Assembly (NCBI RefSeq): GCF_039537265.1 | Contig: NZ_BAABAE010000001.1 | Span: forward strand, 62,001-126,000 | Direction of reading: 5' to 3' | Length of the DNA stretch: 64,000 nucleotides | Origin: Terrimesophilobacter bigeumensis | Lineage (GTDB): Bacteria; Actinomycetota; Actinomycetes; Actinomycetales; Microbacteriaceae | Shown: piece after piece, positions 1 to 8,604 of the stretch | Position numbering within the stretch: position 1 is the first letter of the stretch | How the letters are laid out: every line of letters starts with the position of its first letter | Position numbers and translations under genes: made by a program | The notes under the pieces: model-generated | What the model saw: only the letters and a program-made list of their open reading frames with translations | What the model was told of the DNA's origin: nothing | The model's database searches: none

Positions 1-206
1 ATGCGCTCACGCAGGTTGGCGACGACGACACCGAGGATGGCCAGGAGCGCGATGCCCCCCTTGAGCAGGGGCGATGCCGGATGCAGGCGGTGCCAGCCGC
101 CGTCGGTGAGGGAGGTGCCGTGCCCTGGGGTGCCGGTCCCGGAAGCGCCGGCCCCGGATGACGACGTCGGCGGGAGCGGTGGCTGCGGGAGCGGCTCGCT
201 CGTCAC
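1..206 (-). CDS. PH-domain membrane protein, YdbT-like (N-terminal part)
   Basis: Only the first 68 or so codons are in the window; the rest lies beyond base 1. A GTG start at 206 overlaps the TGA of the upstream gene (GTGA). The visible part has a Pro/Ser/Gly-rich stretch of about 35 residues, then GGWHRLHPASPLLKGG and a hydrophobic segment (IALLAILGVVVANL). This arrangement is typical of the larger member of the actinobacterial bacterial-PH (DUF304, YdbT-like) pair, which sits in the membrane. The function of these pairs is not established. The gene is translationally coupled to its smaller PH neighbour. Confidence 0.75.
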   Translation of the reverse strand, partial: MTSEPLPQPPLPPTSSSGAGASGTGTPGHGTSLTDGGWHRLHPASPLLKGGIALLAILGVVVANLRER

Positions 207-685
207 AGCCCCGCCCGGCGGGTCTCGGCGAGGGCGACGAGCCGGTCGCGCAGGTCGTCGGCATTCACTTCGGGCAGCCCGGGGATGGTGATTCCGGTCG
301 AGGCGGCGGCGGTCACGAACTTGAGCTCGCTCAGCCCGAGCGCGCGCAACAGCGGTCCGCGGTTGATGTCGACGAGCTGCATCCGGCCGTAGGGCACGGC
401 CACGAACCGCTGGAACAGGATGCCGCGGCGGAACAGCAGGTCGTCCTCGCGCAGCTGGTACCCGATCGCCTTGACCTGCCGCGGGATGAGCACGAGGGTG
501 ATGGCAGAGAGGACGGCGACGGCGATGAGCGCCCAGGTTGCGACCGGCCAACCGGTGAACGTGAACACCCAGGCCGCGACCAGGAACACGGCCGCGCCGA
601 TGACCGCCCCGATGTATTCGGCGACGATGTACTTCGGCGAGACCCGCTGCCAGACGGCCTCGGGAATCTCGAGTCGCTCTGCCAT
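203..685 (-). CDS. PH-domain membrane protein, YdbS-like
   Basis: Protein of 160 aa. A short N-terminus (MAERLEIPEAVWQRVSPKY) leads into two transmembrane segments (about residues 20-60) and a C-terminal bacterial PH domain. The domain contains the recognisable block YQLREDDLLFRRGILFQR, then VPYGRMQLVDINRGPLLRALGL. The ATG at 685 was chosen because the upstream extension of the frame is repetitive Arg/Pro/Gly sequence. It follows DUF3180 and is coupled to the YdbT-like gene. The family is often found next to folate genes in actinobacteria; its biochemical role is unknown. Confidence 0.85.
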   Translation of the reverse strand: MAERLEIPEAVWQRVSPKYIVAEYIGAVIGAAVFLVAAWVFTFTGWPVATWALIAVAVLSAITLVLIPRQVKAIGYQLREDDLLFRRGILFQRFVAVPYGRMQLVDINRGPLLRALGLSELKFVTAAASTGITIPGLPEVNADDLRDRLVALAETRRAGL

Positions 686-756
686 GTGGTTCCTTCGCGG
701 TAGTGGTTGCGGCTCCGGCCCGGCGATCAGGCCCAGGGTCAGGGTCAGGCCCCGGA

Positions 757-1230
757 TCAGGCCTTGACGGGTTCCTTGCCCGGGTCGTTCTCGTCGTCGC
801 CGGGTGGGACCCGGCACATGTGCTCCGCGATGAGTCCTCCCGCGAGCAGCACTCCGGCCCCGAGGATCGCCGCGATCGCCTGCGTGACCGAGCCTACCCC
901 GATCACCGATCTGGTCAGCAGGTACGCGAGCACCCCGATGCCGACCCCGGCGACGAGCGATCCGGTGAGGGCGCAGGCCTTCGCGAGCATGAGGATGCGC
1001 GTGGCATAGAACGGGTCGACCCTCGGCGCGGTCGTAGCCCGCGTCATCCGCCGGATGGGCACGGCCATGGTCACGACGATCCCGCCGATGACGGCGAGCG
1101 CGATGGCGAGGGTGATCGGCAGGTTGACGATCGGGCGGCCGTTCGCGACGAGCGCGAGTTCGACGAGGGAGCCGATGGCGGCCCCGACAACAGCGAGGAC
1201 GATGAGGGTCGTGACCCTGGTGCGCTTCAC
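757..1230 (-). CDS. DUF3180 membrane protein
   Basis: Protein of 157 aa starting at GTG 1230, which overlaps the folK TGA by GTGA. Four hydrophobic helices are visible (about residues 5-30, 35-60, 85-110 and 115-140), and the tail is hydrophilic and charged (PPGDDENDPGKEPVKA). Length, topology and position directly after folK match the actinobacterial DUF3180 family, whose role is unknown. Co-transcription with the folate operon is likely from the 4-base overlap. Confidence 0.88.
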   Translation of the reverse strand: MKRTRVTTLIVLAVVGAAIGSLVELALVANGRPIVNLPITLAIALAVIGGIVVTMAVPIRRMTRATTAPRVDPFYATRILMLAKACALTGSLVAGVGIGVLAYLLTRSVIGVGSVTQAIAAILGAGVLLAGGLIAEHMCRVPPGDDENDPGKEPVKA

Positions 1231-1787
1231 CGGTCCAGCCCCTCGCTGAGCGGCGCCGCCGGGTACTCGGTCACCCGATCGGTGGTCGCTGCGAGCAGGT
1301 CGGCGACCCGGCCGCGCTGGCCGTCCGCCCCGCCGAGCACGGCATCCGGTTGCACCTGCAGCCACGGCGCGAGCACGAAGGCGCGCTGCCAGGCTCGCGG
1401 ATGCGGCAGCGTGATCTCCTCGGTCGCCCGGGCGAGCCCGCCGAAGTCGATGAGGTCGAGGTCGATCGTGCGGTCCCCCCACACTTCTTCGCGCAGGCGC
1501 CCGAGGGTCGCCTCGATGCCGTGCAGCGCGCCGAGCAGCATCTCGGGGCTGAGCGCGGAGCGGGCCAGCACGACCGCGTTGAGGTAGCTCGGTGCGGTCT
1601 CGTCGACGCCGTGCGGCTTGAGCGCCGGCGTCTCGACGATCCCGGAGACGTCGGTCACGCGCACGCCCACGAGCGAGTCGATCGCGCGCACGGCGAGGCG
1701 CAGGAGTTGTTCGCGGTCGCCGAGGGCGCCATCCAGGTTGCTGCCGAGTGCGATCACGACCGGAAGCTCGACGCGCATCCGGCTCAC
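1227..1787 (-). CDS. folK: 2-amino-4-hydroxy-6-hydroxymethyldihydropteridine diphosphokinase
   Basis: Cytosolic enzyme of 186 aa that pyrophosphorylates 6-hydroxymethyl-dihydropterin before FolP acts. Signature elements are VIALGSNLDGALGDREQ near the N-terminus, a YLNAVV core and the HPPK motif GDRTIDLDLIDFG, followed by LPHPRAWQRAFVLAPW. The GTG at 1787 overlaps the folB TGA; an internal ATG three codons later is an alternative start. Length is normal for the family. It is the fourth gene of folE-folP-folB-folK. Confidence 0.96.
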   Translation of the reverse strand: MSRMRVELPVVIALGSNLDGALGDREQLLRLAVRAIDSLVGVRVTDVSGIVETPALKPHGVDETAPSYLNAVVLARSALSPEMLLGALHGIEATLGRLREEVWGDRTIDLDLIDFGGLARATEEITLPHPRAWQRAFVLAPWLQVQPDAVLGGADGQRGRVADLLAATTDRVTEYPAAPLSEGLDR

Positions 1788-2149
1788 GGGCGGCTCCTCG
1801 TGATGGTCACGGCGACGTCGTCGAACGGTACGGTGATCGGCGCGTGCGGTTTGTGCACGGTGACGGTCACGGATGCCGCGGCCGGGAACTCGAGGGCGAC
1901 ATCCGCGATCCGTTCGGCGAGGGTCTCGATGAGGTCGACCGGGTCGCGTTCGATCGCGGCGACGACCCGTTCGGCGAGGATGCCGTAGTGGAGCGTGTGC
2001 TCGAGGTCGTCGGTGCGCGCGGCCGCGGCGAAGTCGGTCTCGATGTCGAGGTCGACGACGAACTCCTGCCCGTCGCGGCGCTCGTGCTCGAACACGCCGT
2101 GGTGCCCGGTGCCCCTGAGCCCGGTGAGCGTGAGGCGGTCGGCGGTCAC
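1784..2149 (-). CDS. folB: Dihydroneopterin aldolase
   Basis: Protein of 121 aa. It cleaves 7,8-dihydroneopterin to 6-hydroxymethyl-dihydropterin and glycolaldehyde in folate synthesis. Family features are LTGLRGTGHHGVFEHERRDGQ at the N-terminus (with the conserved Glu), the central LHYGILAERV, LIETLAERIAD, and the C-terminal VTVHKPHAPI with the catalytic Lys. The ATG at 2149 overlaps the folP stop (ATGA), indicating translational coupling. Full length and intact. Confidence 0.96.
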   Translation of the reverse strand: MTADRLTLTGLRGTGHHGVFEHERRDGQEFVVDLDIETDFAAAARTDDLEHTLHYGILAERVVAAIERDPVDLIETLAERIADVALEFPAAASVTVTVHKPHAPITVPFDDVAVTITRSRP

Positions 2150-3093
2150 CTTCGGGACCTCCTCGGCCCGGCGCCGGCAGACCCTGCCCCATTCGGCCCG
2201 GGGCCAGCAGGCCCGGCCCCGCTCGGCCCGGCCCCGAGCGCGCGCGGCGCGGGGGCGCGGCCGGCGTTCAGGGCCTCCCAGACCTCGAGGGCGGCGAGGG
2301 TTCCGGCGACGTCGTGCACGCGAACCCCCCAGACCCCGGATTCGGCGGCGAGCGCGCTGATCGTCGCGGTGGCCGGGTCGCGGTCGCTCGTTGGTGCGCC
2401 CTCGGGCAGCAGTTCGCCGAGGAACCTCTTGCGTGAGGCGCCGATGAGCACGCGATGGCCGAGCGTCTCGAGTTCCCGCAGCCGGCCGAGCAGCTGCCAG
2501 TTGTGCTGCGCGTTCTTGGCGAAACCGAGGCCGGGGTCGAGGATGATCCGGTCGGGACGCACGCCGGCGACGATGAGTTCGGCGACGCGGTGCTTGAGTT
2601 CGTTGCGAACGTCGCGAACGACATCCGTGTAGACGGCGAGGTCGTCCATCTTCGCGCTGTGGCCGCGCCAGTGCATGGCGACGTAGTCGATGCCGCTCTC
2701 GGCGATGAGACGTGGCATCCCGCGGTCGGCGAGGCCGCCGGAGACGTCGTTGACGAGAACGGCGCCGATGTCGATCGCGGCGGCGGCGGTCGCCGAGTTC
2801 ATAGTGTCGATGCTGACCGGGATGTCGCGGGCGACGAGTTCCCGGATGACCGGCAGCACGCGCGCCTGCTCCTTGTCGACGGGCAGGCGTTCTGCCCCGG
2901 GCCGGGTCGACTCCCCGCCGACGTCGATGATGTTGGCCCCGGCCGCGACGAGTTCGACCGCGTGGTCGACCGCGTCGTCGAAGTTGCTGTAGAGGCCGCC
3001 ATCGCTGAACGAGTCGGGCGTGACGTTGAGGATGCCCATGATGGCGGGGCGGGCGGCTCCGATCGGGTTCTGTGCCCTGCGCGAGTTAGCCAT
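2146..3093 (-). CDS. folP: Dihydropteroate synthase
   Basis: Protein of 315 aa that condenses p-aminobenzoate with the pterin pyrophosphate; this enzyme is the sulfonamide target. It has both DHPS signatures: MGILNVTPDSFSDGG (residues about 19-33) and IIDVGGESTRPGAE. Later blocks are VSIDTMNSA, LVNDVSGG, LDPGLGFAKN and GASRKRFLG. The last 35 residues are an odd low-complexity tail rich in Gly, Ala and Pro (GAGPSGAGPAGPGPNGAG), absent from typical homologues and encoded by a local GC-rich repeat. The start overlaps the folE TAA by 8 bases. Confidence 0.96.
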   Translation of the reverse strand: MANSRRAQNPIGAARPAIMGILNVTPDSFSDGGLYSNFDDAVDHAVELVAAGANIIDVGGESTRPGAERLPVDKEQARVLPVIRELVARDIPVSIDTMNSATAAAAIDIGAVLVNDVSGGLADRGMPRLIAESGIDYVAMHWRGHSAKMDDLAVYTDVVRDVRNELKHRVAELIVAGVRPDRIILDPGLGFAKNAQHNWQLLGRLRELETLGHRVLIGASRKRFLGELLPEGAPTSDRDPATATISALAAESGVWGVRVHDVAGTLAALEVWEALNAGRAPAPRALGAGPSGAGPAGPGPNGAGSAGAGPRRSRR

Positions 3094-3769
3094 GGTGCCC
3101 TCCGTCCTGTCCAGGATCAGCGTTCGCGACGCCGATGAGCGCCATGACCTCGGCCCGTTCGACCGGGTCGGCGAGCGCTCCGCGCGAGGCGAGAGTCACG
3201 GTCGTGCTCCTGGTCTGGCGCGCGCCGCGGGCAGTCACGCATCCGTGGGTCGCCTCCAGCACCACGAGCACGCCGAGCGCGTCCAGCCCGGTCTCGATCG
3301 CATCCGCGACCTGTTCGGTGAGGCGCTCCTGCAACTGCGGGCGTGCGGCGAGGGTTTCGACCACGGCAGGAAGTTTACCGAGGCCGACGACTCGCTCGCG
3401 AGGGAGGTAGGCGACGTGGGCGACCCCGAGGAAGGGCAGCAGGTGGTGTTCGCACATCGAGCGGAAGTCGATGCCCTTCACGATCACGAGCTCGCCCTCG
3501 CGGTGACGGGCGTCTGTGCGCAGTTCGGTGGCGGGGCGCAGTTCGGTGGCGGGGCGCAGTTCGGTGGCGGGGCGCAGTTCGGTGACGGGGAGCAGTTCGG
3601 TGTCCGCCAGGTGCGTGAGCGGGTCGACGCCGACGCCGGAGAACAACTCCGCGTAGGAATCGGCCACGCGGTCAGGGGTGTCGAGCAGGCCCGGGCGTGT
3701 CGGGTCCTCGCCGATCGCGGCGAGCAACTCGGTGACGGCGGCGCGGATGCGTGCCGCGTCGATGCTCAC
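3086..3769 (-). CDS. folE: GTP cyclohydrolase I
   Basis: Protein of 227 aa that converts GTP to dihydroneopterin triphosphate, the first committed step of folate synthesis. The catalytic region is intact: the zinc-ligand motif CEHHLLPF (about residues 106-113), HVAYLPRERVVGLGKL, RPQLQERLTEQVADAI and the second zinc Cys in THGCVTARGARQ. A GTG start lies 10 bases after the ftsH stop. Oddly, a six-residue unit (TELRPA) repeats about four times between the N-terminal helices and the catalytic core, where homologues have a short linker. Confidence 0.96.
   Translation of the reverse strand: MSIDAARIRAAVTELLAAIGEDPTRPGLLDTPDRVADSYAELFSGVGVDPLTHLADTELLPVTELRPATELRPATELRPATELRTDARHREGELVIVKGIDFRSMCEHHLLPFLGVAHVAYLPRERVVGLGKLPAVVETLAARPQLQERLTEQVADAIETGLDALGVLVVLEATHGCVTARGARQTRSTTVTLASRGALADPVERAEVMALIGVANADPGQDGGHHG
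3521..3602 (-). repeat. 18-bp in-frame tandem repeat inside folE
   Basis: The plus-strand unit CAGTTCGGTGGCGGGGCG occurs three times exactly (3521-3574), once with changes (3575-3592) and once partially (3593-3602). The unit is a multiple of three, so it adds repeated TELRPA residues to FolE without breaking the frame. Copy number may vary between strains. Confidence 0.95.
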
Positions 3770-3778
3770 GGTGTCCCG

Positions 3779-5776
3779 CTACGCCGTCGCGATTCCGGGC
3801 GCCTTGCGGCGCGGGGCGCGCTTGGGCTTGTCCGGCGTCGAGCCCACGCCGCCGTCGACGACGCCCTCATCGATCGGTGCCTTCACCGGCAGTGCAACCG
3901 GGGGCCGCTTCGATACCGGCCGGTCGGAGCTGGAGAGCCACTGCGGGCGCTCGGGCAGCTTCTTGACCTTGGCGAAGATCTCGGCGAGCTGCAGGTGGTC
4001 GAGGGTCTCCTTCTCGAGCAGCTCTGTCGCGAGGTTGTCGAGCACGTCGCGGTTGTCGTTGAGCACCTTCCAGGCCTCGTCGTGGGCCTGCTCGATGAGC
4101 TTGCGCACTTCGACGTCCACCTTCTCGGCGAGGTTCTCCGAGTAGTCGCGCTGGTGTCCCATGTCGCGGCCGAGGAAGACTTCGCCGCTGGACTGTCCGA
4201 GCTTGATCGCGCCGACATCCGAGCTCATGCCGTATTCGGTGACCATCTTGCGGGCGATCGCGGTGGCCTTCTCGATGTCGTTGGAGGCGCCGGTCGTCGG
4301 GTCGTGGAAGACGATCTCTTCGGCGACGCGGCCCCCCATGGCGTAGGCGAGCTGGTCGAGGAGTTCGTTGCGGGTGACCGAGTAGCGGTCCTCGAGCGGG
4401 AGCACCATGGTGTAGCCGAGGGCGCGGCCGCGCGGGAGGATCGTGACCTTGGTGACCGGGTCGGTGTGGCGCATGGATGCCGCGGCGAGCGCGTGTCCGC
4501 CCTCGTGGTAGGCGGTGATGAGCTTCTCCTGGTCGCGCATGACGCGGGTGCGACGCTGCGGGCCGGCCATGACGCGGTCGACGGCCTCATCCAGGGCGCG
4601 GTTGTCGATGAGCTGGGCGTTGGAGCGGGCGGTCAGGAGGGCGGCCTCGTTGAGTACGTTGGCGAGGTCGGCGCCGGTGAAGCCGGGGGTCTTGCGGGCG
4701 AGCACTTCGAGGTCGACGCCCTTGGCCATCGGCTTGCCCTTGGAGTGGACTTCGAGGATCTTCTGGCGGCCGAGGAGGTCGGGTGCGTCGACGCCGATCT
4801 GGCGGTCGAAGCGGCCGGGACGCAGGAGGGCCGGGTCGAGGATGTCGGGACGGTTGGTCGCGGCGATGAGGATGACGTTGGTCTTGACGTCGAACCCGTC
4901 CATCTCGACGAGGAGCTGGTTGAGGGTCTGCTCGCGCTCGTCATGACCGCCGCCCATGCCGGCGCCGCGGTGGCGGCCGACGGCGTCGATCTCGTCGACG
5001 AAGATGATGGCGGGGGCATTCTCCTTCGCCTGTTGGAAGAGGTCGCGCACGCGGCTCGCGCCGACGCCCACGAACATCTCCACGAAATCCGAGCCGGAGA
5101 TGGAGTAGAAGGGGACGCCCGCCTCGCCGGCGACCGCGCGGGCGAGGAGCGTCTTGCCGGTTCCGGGGGGGCCGTAGAGGAGCACGCCCTTGGGGATGCG
5201 TGCGCCGACGGCCTGGAACTTGGTGGGGTCTTTCAGGAAGTCTTTGATCTCGTGGAGTTCTTCGACGGCTTCGTCGGCGCCGGCGACATCGTCGAAGGTG
5301 ACTTTGGGGCTCTCTTTGGAGATGAGCTTGGCCTTCGATTTGCCGAACTGCATGATCTTGTTACCGCCGCCCTGCATGCTGGAGAGCAGGAACCAGAAGA
5401 CGACGCCGATGATGAGGAACGGGATGATGAGGCCGAGCATGGACGTGAACCAGTTGCCCTTGTCGACCTGGTCGTCGAACTTCTTGAGGTCGGCGTTGTT
5501 GACGGCGGTGACGACTTCGGCGCCGCGCGGGGCGGCGTAGTAGAACTGCACCTGGGTGCCCTCGGAGCCGGCCTTCTTGAGCACGAGGTCGACGCGCTGT
5601 TCGGCGTCGACGATGGTGGCGGACTCGACCTTACTCGTGGAGAGCAGCTCGAGGCCCTGCTGGGTGGTGATCTCCCGGAATCCGGAGCTGGTCAGCAGGC
5701 TGAAGCCCACGGACACGACGATGATCGCGAGCACGATGTAGAGGAACGGGCCGCGAAGAAAACGCTTGAAGTCCAT
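3779..5776 (-). CDS. ftsH: ATP-dependent zinc metalloprotease FtsH
   Basis: Membrane-anchored AAA protease of 665 aa that degrades misfolded membrane proteins and short-lived regulators. A first transmembrane helix (about residues 10-29), an extracytoplasmic domain and a second helix (about 113-132) precede the AAA domain. The AAA domain has Walker A GPPGTGKT (about 202-209), Walker [12 protein letters not shown] and the second region of homology [20 protein letters not shown]. The zinc site is HEGGH (about 424-428). The C-terminus is a proline- and lysine-rich extension. The start MDFKRFL fits the family; a GTG nine codons upstream abuts an AGAAAG and is less likely. Confidence 0.97.
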   Translation of the reverse strand: MDFKRFLRGPFLYIVLAIIVVSVGFSLLTSSGFREITTQQGLELLSTSKVESATIVDAEQRVDLVLKKAGSEGTQVQFYYAAPRGAEVVTAVNNADLKKFDDQVDKGNWFTSMLGLIIPFLIIGVVFWFLLSSMQGGGNKIMQFGKSKAKLISKESPKVTFDDVAGADEAVEELHEIKDFLKDPTKFQAVGARIPKGVLLYGPPGTGKTLLARAVAGEAGVPFYSISGSDFVEMFVGVGASRVRDLFQQAKENAPAIIFVDEIDAVGRHRGAGMGGGHDEREQTLNQLLVEMDGFDVKTNVILIAATNRPDILDPALLRPGRFDRQIGVDAPDLLGRQKILEVHSKGKPMAKGVDLEVLARKTPGFTGADLANVLNEAALLTARSNAQLIDNRALDEAVDRVMAGPQRRTRVMRDQEKLITAYHEGGHALAAASMRHTDPVTKVTILPRGRALGYTMVLPLEDRYSVTRNELLDQLAYAMGGRVAEEIVFHDPTTGASNDIEKATAIARKMVTEYGMSSDVGAIKLGQSSGEVFLGRDMGHQRDYSENLAEKVDVEVRKLIEQAHDEAWKVLNDNRDVLDNLATELLEKETLDHLQLAEIFAKVKKLPERPQWLSSSDRPVSKRPPVALPVKAPIDEGVVDGGVGSTPDKPKRAPRRKAPGIATA

Positions 5777-5873
5777 GAGCGATCCGGGCGATGGTCCCGG
5801 CACCTTTCTGCTGTCAAGGGTACCGGAGCGTTCCTAGGCGCCCGCTCAGTGTTTGCCGACGGCGTAACCCCCA

Positions 5874-6024
5874 CTTCTCCGGTCGAGCTTGTCGAGACCC
5901 CGCCCGCCCTACCCAGGTCGAGCCCAAACTTCTCCGGTCGAGCTTGTCGAGACCCCGCCCGCCCTACCCAGGTCGAGCCCAAACTTCTCCGGTCGAGCTT
6001 GTCGAGACCCCGCCCGCCCTACCC
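5874..6024. repeat. 55-bp tandem repeat containing family-A element (GGTCGAGCTTGTCGAGACC)
   Basis: A 55-bp unit begins at 5874, 5929 and 5984 (the last copy partial). Each contains CTTCTCCGGTCGAGCTTGTC followed by GAGACCCCGCCCGCCCTACCC. The core is a dispersed intergenic element also seen near 13676, 38651-38715 and 44657-44722. The third copy runs into the end of the 6019-6378 gene and includes its stop codon. The units abut without unique spacers, so this is not a CRISPR array. Confidence 0.95.
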
Positions 6025-6378
6025 CAGCATCAACTCCCCCGGCGCCGGAAACCCCAGCTCCCAAACATCCGCCCCACTCCCCACCGCAGACGCGCTCCCC
6101 CACTCATCAGCAATCACGACGACCCGCGAGGTATTGACCTCGCTGATCCTCACCGGCCGCTCACTCCCGTCAGGCAGCCGCAGCCGGTGCCGCGCCGCAA
6201 GAAACCCGATCCCACGCGCCTCGAGCACTTCTTCGGCGGCAACCCAGTCGAGCACCCCGTCGCCGACTGGCCGCCCCAGGATGTCGTATGCCCGAAACCC
6301 GTCGCCGTCCGGCGCGATCCACCCCACGAGTTCGCGGTCGCCCTCGCGCCGGTGCTCGACCCAGTCTCCAGGAAGCAT
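6019..6378 (-). CDS. Hypothetical protein, 119 aa
   Basis: Not recognised. The protein is soluble with no membrane segment, and has a GDWVEHRREGDRELVGWI start, a YDILGRP motif, a DWVAAEEVLEARG stretch and a beta-rich C-terminal half (RHRLRLPDGSERPVRISEVN, SRVVVIADEW). The alternating strands suggest a small barrel-like fold, which is inference only. The ATG at 6378 was preferred because AGGTGAGG lies 12 bases upstream; a GTG at 6396 is the alternative. Its TAG stop falls inside the repeat at 5874-6024. Base composition is native. Confidence 0.7.
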   Translation of the reverse strand: MLPGDWVEHRREGDRELVGWIAPDGDGFRAYDILGRPVGDGVLDWVAAEEVLEARGIGFLAARHRLRLPDGSERPVRISEVNTSRVVVIADEWGSASAVGSGADVWELGFPAPGELMLG

Positions 6379-6652
6379 TGGGGAACCGTACCTCACCTAT
6401 GAGCGCGTGACACCACCTCCAAAGCTATTCGGTCAGCGAGCCTCGGGTCTGGTGCAGGGTTGGGTGACAAGTGATCTTTAGGGATTCGTCCCTCGGGGAG
6501 GATGTCATTATGCCAGGACGGGCTCAGCCGACGAGATTTACCAGCTGCGCAGTGAGTGCTGCTTCAGGAACCGCTCTACTTTGGGAGAACGGACGAACCC
6601 GGCCGGCGCTTCACTTACGCGGCCACATCTTCGCTCAAACGGTTCCGCGGTT

Positions 6653-7549
6653 CTAGTCCGTTCGAGACTCGATCTCGGCGTCAGACAGCGGTTCGAATTC
6701 GGTGTCGACGAAATTCTGGTACTCGATGACGAGGTCACGGTCTTGCTCAGTCTTGTACTTGACCGCTTGGTCGTTGTTGAGCTTGCGATGATCGGTAAAC
6801 TCACTCTTGAGCGATTTCTTTAGGGGGCCTTGGAACCGGCCCTTGTTGTCGTAGGAACCACGCTCGAACCTAACTGTCGTAGTCGCGTAGCGGTTGTAGA
6901 ACGGCTCTGACCACATAAGCAGTCTCCAGAAGACCCATTCCTTCGGAATGAGGAGGATCTGGTGCGGGGCCACATACGGTAAGTGCGCCATAACTGGTCG
7001 CCACTGCTTGGTGGTCGGATCGTACATTGGAACAGACTCAATTGTGGCGCCCGCAGCGAGCCCAGGATACCGGCGCATCATCTCGTTAGTGAAGTCCACC
7101 AAGACACCGAAGATAATTCGCGTTGTCAAATCTGAGATCAGATCTGGACCGACCCTCTCTAAAAACACTGGAAGATGTTCCAATCGGGTTAGGGCATCGC
7201 TTTGCGCTGCGGGGTTCGCACCAAGTTCGTCCCAAAGCTCACCTGCAAGTCCGGAGCCAATGGCCTTTCCGCCAATGCCACGCGCAGACACTCCGAGCCT
7301 CGTTTGATTGGGCTCATGGAGGTACTGCAGAAGCGCCAGCCCTTTCGCATGATCGGCGGGCAACGAGCTTTTCCTCAAGAGCAAGACCTCGGTGAAGAAA
7401 TCAACTAGTTGCGTATGAGCCCGTCTGGACCATGAGTCAGTCCCGTTCCGAATGGCACTTGGATCCAAATACAGAGCGTTATCTCGCTCTACATGAATAT
7501 TGACGAATGGTACCGGCGTGGTGAGGCCGTACTTGTCTGTGACTCGCAT
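6653..7549 (-). CDS. Unrecognised protein, 298 aa, accessory block
   Basis: I do not recognise this family. It starts MRVTDKYGLTTPVPFVNIHV with a good AGGAGG site. Visible features are ALYLDPSAIRNG near residue 35, a helical region with LISDLTTRIIFGVLVDFTNE (about 135-155), an aromatic patch PKEWVFWRLLMWSEPFYNRYA (about 205-225) and a charged Lys/Asp/Glu C-terminus. No signal peptide, convincing membrane helix, Walker motif or nuclease signature was found. It is divergent from the MazG-like and helicase genes and shares their AT-rich composition, so it may be the third component of that module (inference). Confidence 0.75.
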   Translation of the reverse strand: MRVTDKYGLTTPVPFVNIHVERDNALYLDPSAIRNGTDSWSRRAHTQLVDFFTEVLLLRKSSLPADHAKGLALLQYLHEPNQTRLGVSARGIGGKAIGSGLAGELWDELGANPAAQSDALTRLEHLPVFLERVGPDLISDLTTRIIFGVLVDFTNEMMRRYPGLAAGATIESVPMYDPTTKQWRPVMAHLPYVAPHQILLIPKEWVFWRLLMWSEPFYNRYATTTVRFERGSYDNKGRFQGPLKKSLKSEFTDHRKLNNDQAVKYKTEQDRDLVIEYQNFVDTEFEPLSDAEIESRTD

Positions 7550-7802
7550 GCTCGCCTCCTGTTAATATGAGAACTCTTCTCTAGAGTAATGAGCGCCGCC
7601 GATAAACACGATGCCCCTGGAAGTTGCAGGTCTATTGCCATCTAGAGTCCTCCACAACTGCGCACCCCGACGGCTCGCAATCAATCCCGCCTAGTTGGCA
7701 ATCCGCTGGGCAATTTCCTTCCGGGGATGAAGCATGGGCCCCGTTAGGTTCTATGCAAGGATCGCAATGACACACTGCGCCCGGTGCGCTAGCGTGACCA
7801 CC

Positions 7803-8123
7803 ATGATTGACCATGCTCTCCTCGATACACTCCGGGCGTTCGTTGCAGAGCGAGACTGGGACCAATTCCACTCCCCCGAAAATTTAGCCAAGAGCATCGT
7901 CATCGAGGCAGGGGAACTACTCGAGTGCTACCAGTGGAGTACGGACGCCGACGAAGATCGAGTACGAGACGAGCTTGCGGACGTACTCACTTACGCACTC
8001 CATCTCGCGAACAAGATAGGCGCCGACCCGAACCAGCTCGTGCTCGACAAGCTCGAACTGACGCGCAAGAAGTACCCGATCGACAAGTCCCGAGGCAGCA
8101 GTGTGAAGTATGACCGGCTTTGA
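7803..8123 (+). CDS. MazG-like nucleotide pyrophosphohydrolase
   Basis: Protein of 106 aa with the all-alpha NTP pyrophosphohydrolase pattern. The metal-binding residues sit in EAGELLECYQW (about residues 38-48) and ELADVLTYALHLA (about 58-70), preceded by FAERDW-type sequence and HSPENLAKSI. Close relatives hydrolyse (d)NTPs to monophosphates; the substrate here is unknown. It overlaps the next gene (ATG at 8110) by 14 bases, so the two are co-translated. Small members of this family occur in phage-defence and housekeeping roles. The start MIDHALLDTLRAF matches family N-termini. Confidence 0.88.
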   Translation: MIDHALLDTLRAFVAERDWDQFHSPENLAKSIVIEAGELLECYQWSTDADEDRVRDELADVLTYALHLANKIGADPNQLVLDKLELTRKKYPIDKSRGSSVKYDRL

Positions 8124-8604
8124 GATCCGGCGAGTGGCTTTTGAGAAGCACGCTGTACGCGAGTGGGGCAAGAAGGACCAACGACACCGCAACTGGCCCG
8201 TTGTCTACGTGATCGACGCGGCGGGCAAACGCCGACAGACAAAGAAGTTTGTCGATGTGTACGTGGGAGAAACGGTCAATGCGGAGTCCCGCATACTTCA
8301 ACATCTCGGAACCCCCGGCAAACGGCAGCTCTCCACCGTGCATGTCGTACTGGACGATACCTACAACAAATCGGCCTGTCTGGATCTTGAATCCCACCTC
8401 GTGCGACTCCTTGCAGGCGACGGCACGTATCGAGTCCTTAACGGTAATGACGGTGTCATTGACGCCGACTATTACGACCGCGACACCTACCGCGAATCCT
8501 TTCGCGACGTATTCGAACGACTCCGCGATGAGGGCATCTTCACGAGGAGCATCCCGGAGATAGAGAACAGTGACTGTTCAAACTGTCACCATTCAAAGCG
8601 TTGA
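8110..8604 (+). CDS. GIY-YIG-like nuclease domain (N-terminal part of the split gene)
   Basis: Open frame of 164 aa. The GIY-YIG-type core appears as VVYVIDAAGK (residues 31-40) and VDVYVGETVNAESRILQH (48-65). It is followed by TYNKSACLDLESHLVRLL, which contains a candidate catalytic Glu, and VLNGNDGV. The last nine or so residues (CSNCHHSKR) do not fit the family and result from the frameshift near 8574. Alone it would be a nuclease domain without its helicase. It overlaps the MazG-like gene by 14 bases. Confidence 0.75.
   Translation: MTGFEIRRVAFEKHAVREWGKKDQRHRNWPVVYVIDAAGKRRQTKKFVDVYVGETVNAESRILQHLGTPGKRQLSTVHVVLDDTYNKSACLDLESHLVRLLAGDGTYRVLNGNDGVIDADYYDRDTYRESFRDVFERLRDEGIFTRSIPEIENSDCSNCHHSKR

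Noticed and set aside
5874..6024. Possible CRISPR array
   Set aside because: The 55-bp units abut directly with no unique spacers, there are fewer than three full copies, and no cas genes are nearby.
3020..6481. 1153-codon open frame on the plus strand
   Set aside because: Antisense to folE and ftsH, whose products match known families completely. The open frame is a byproduct of high GC and third-position bias.
6538..6804. Small minus-strand frame ending GFVRSPKVERFLKQHSLRSW
   Set aside because: Most of it overlaps the 298-aa gene in another frame, and the unique tail is too short to support a gene.
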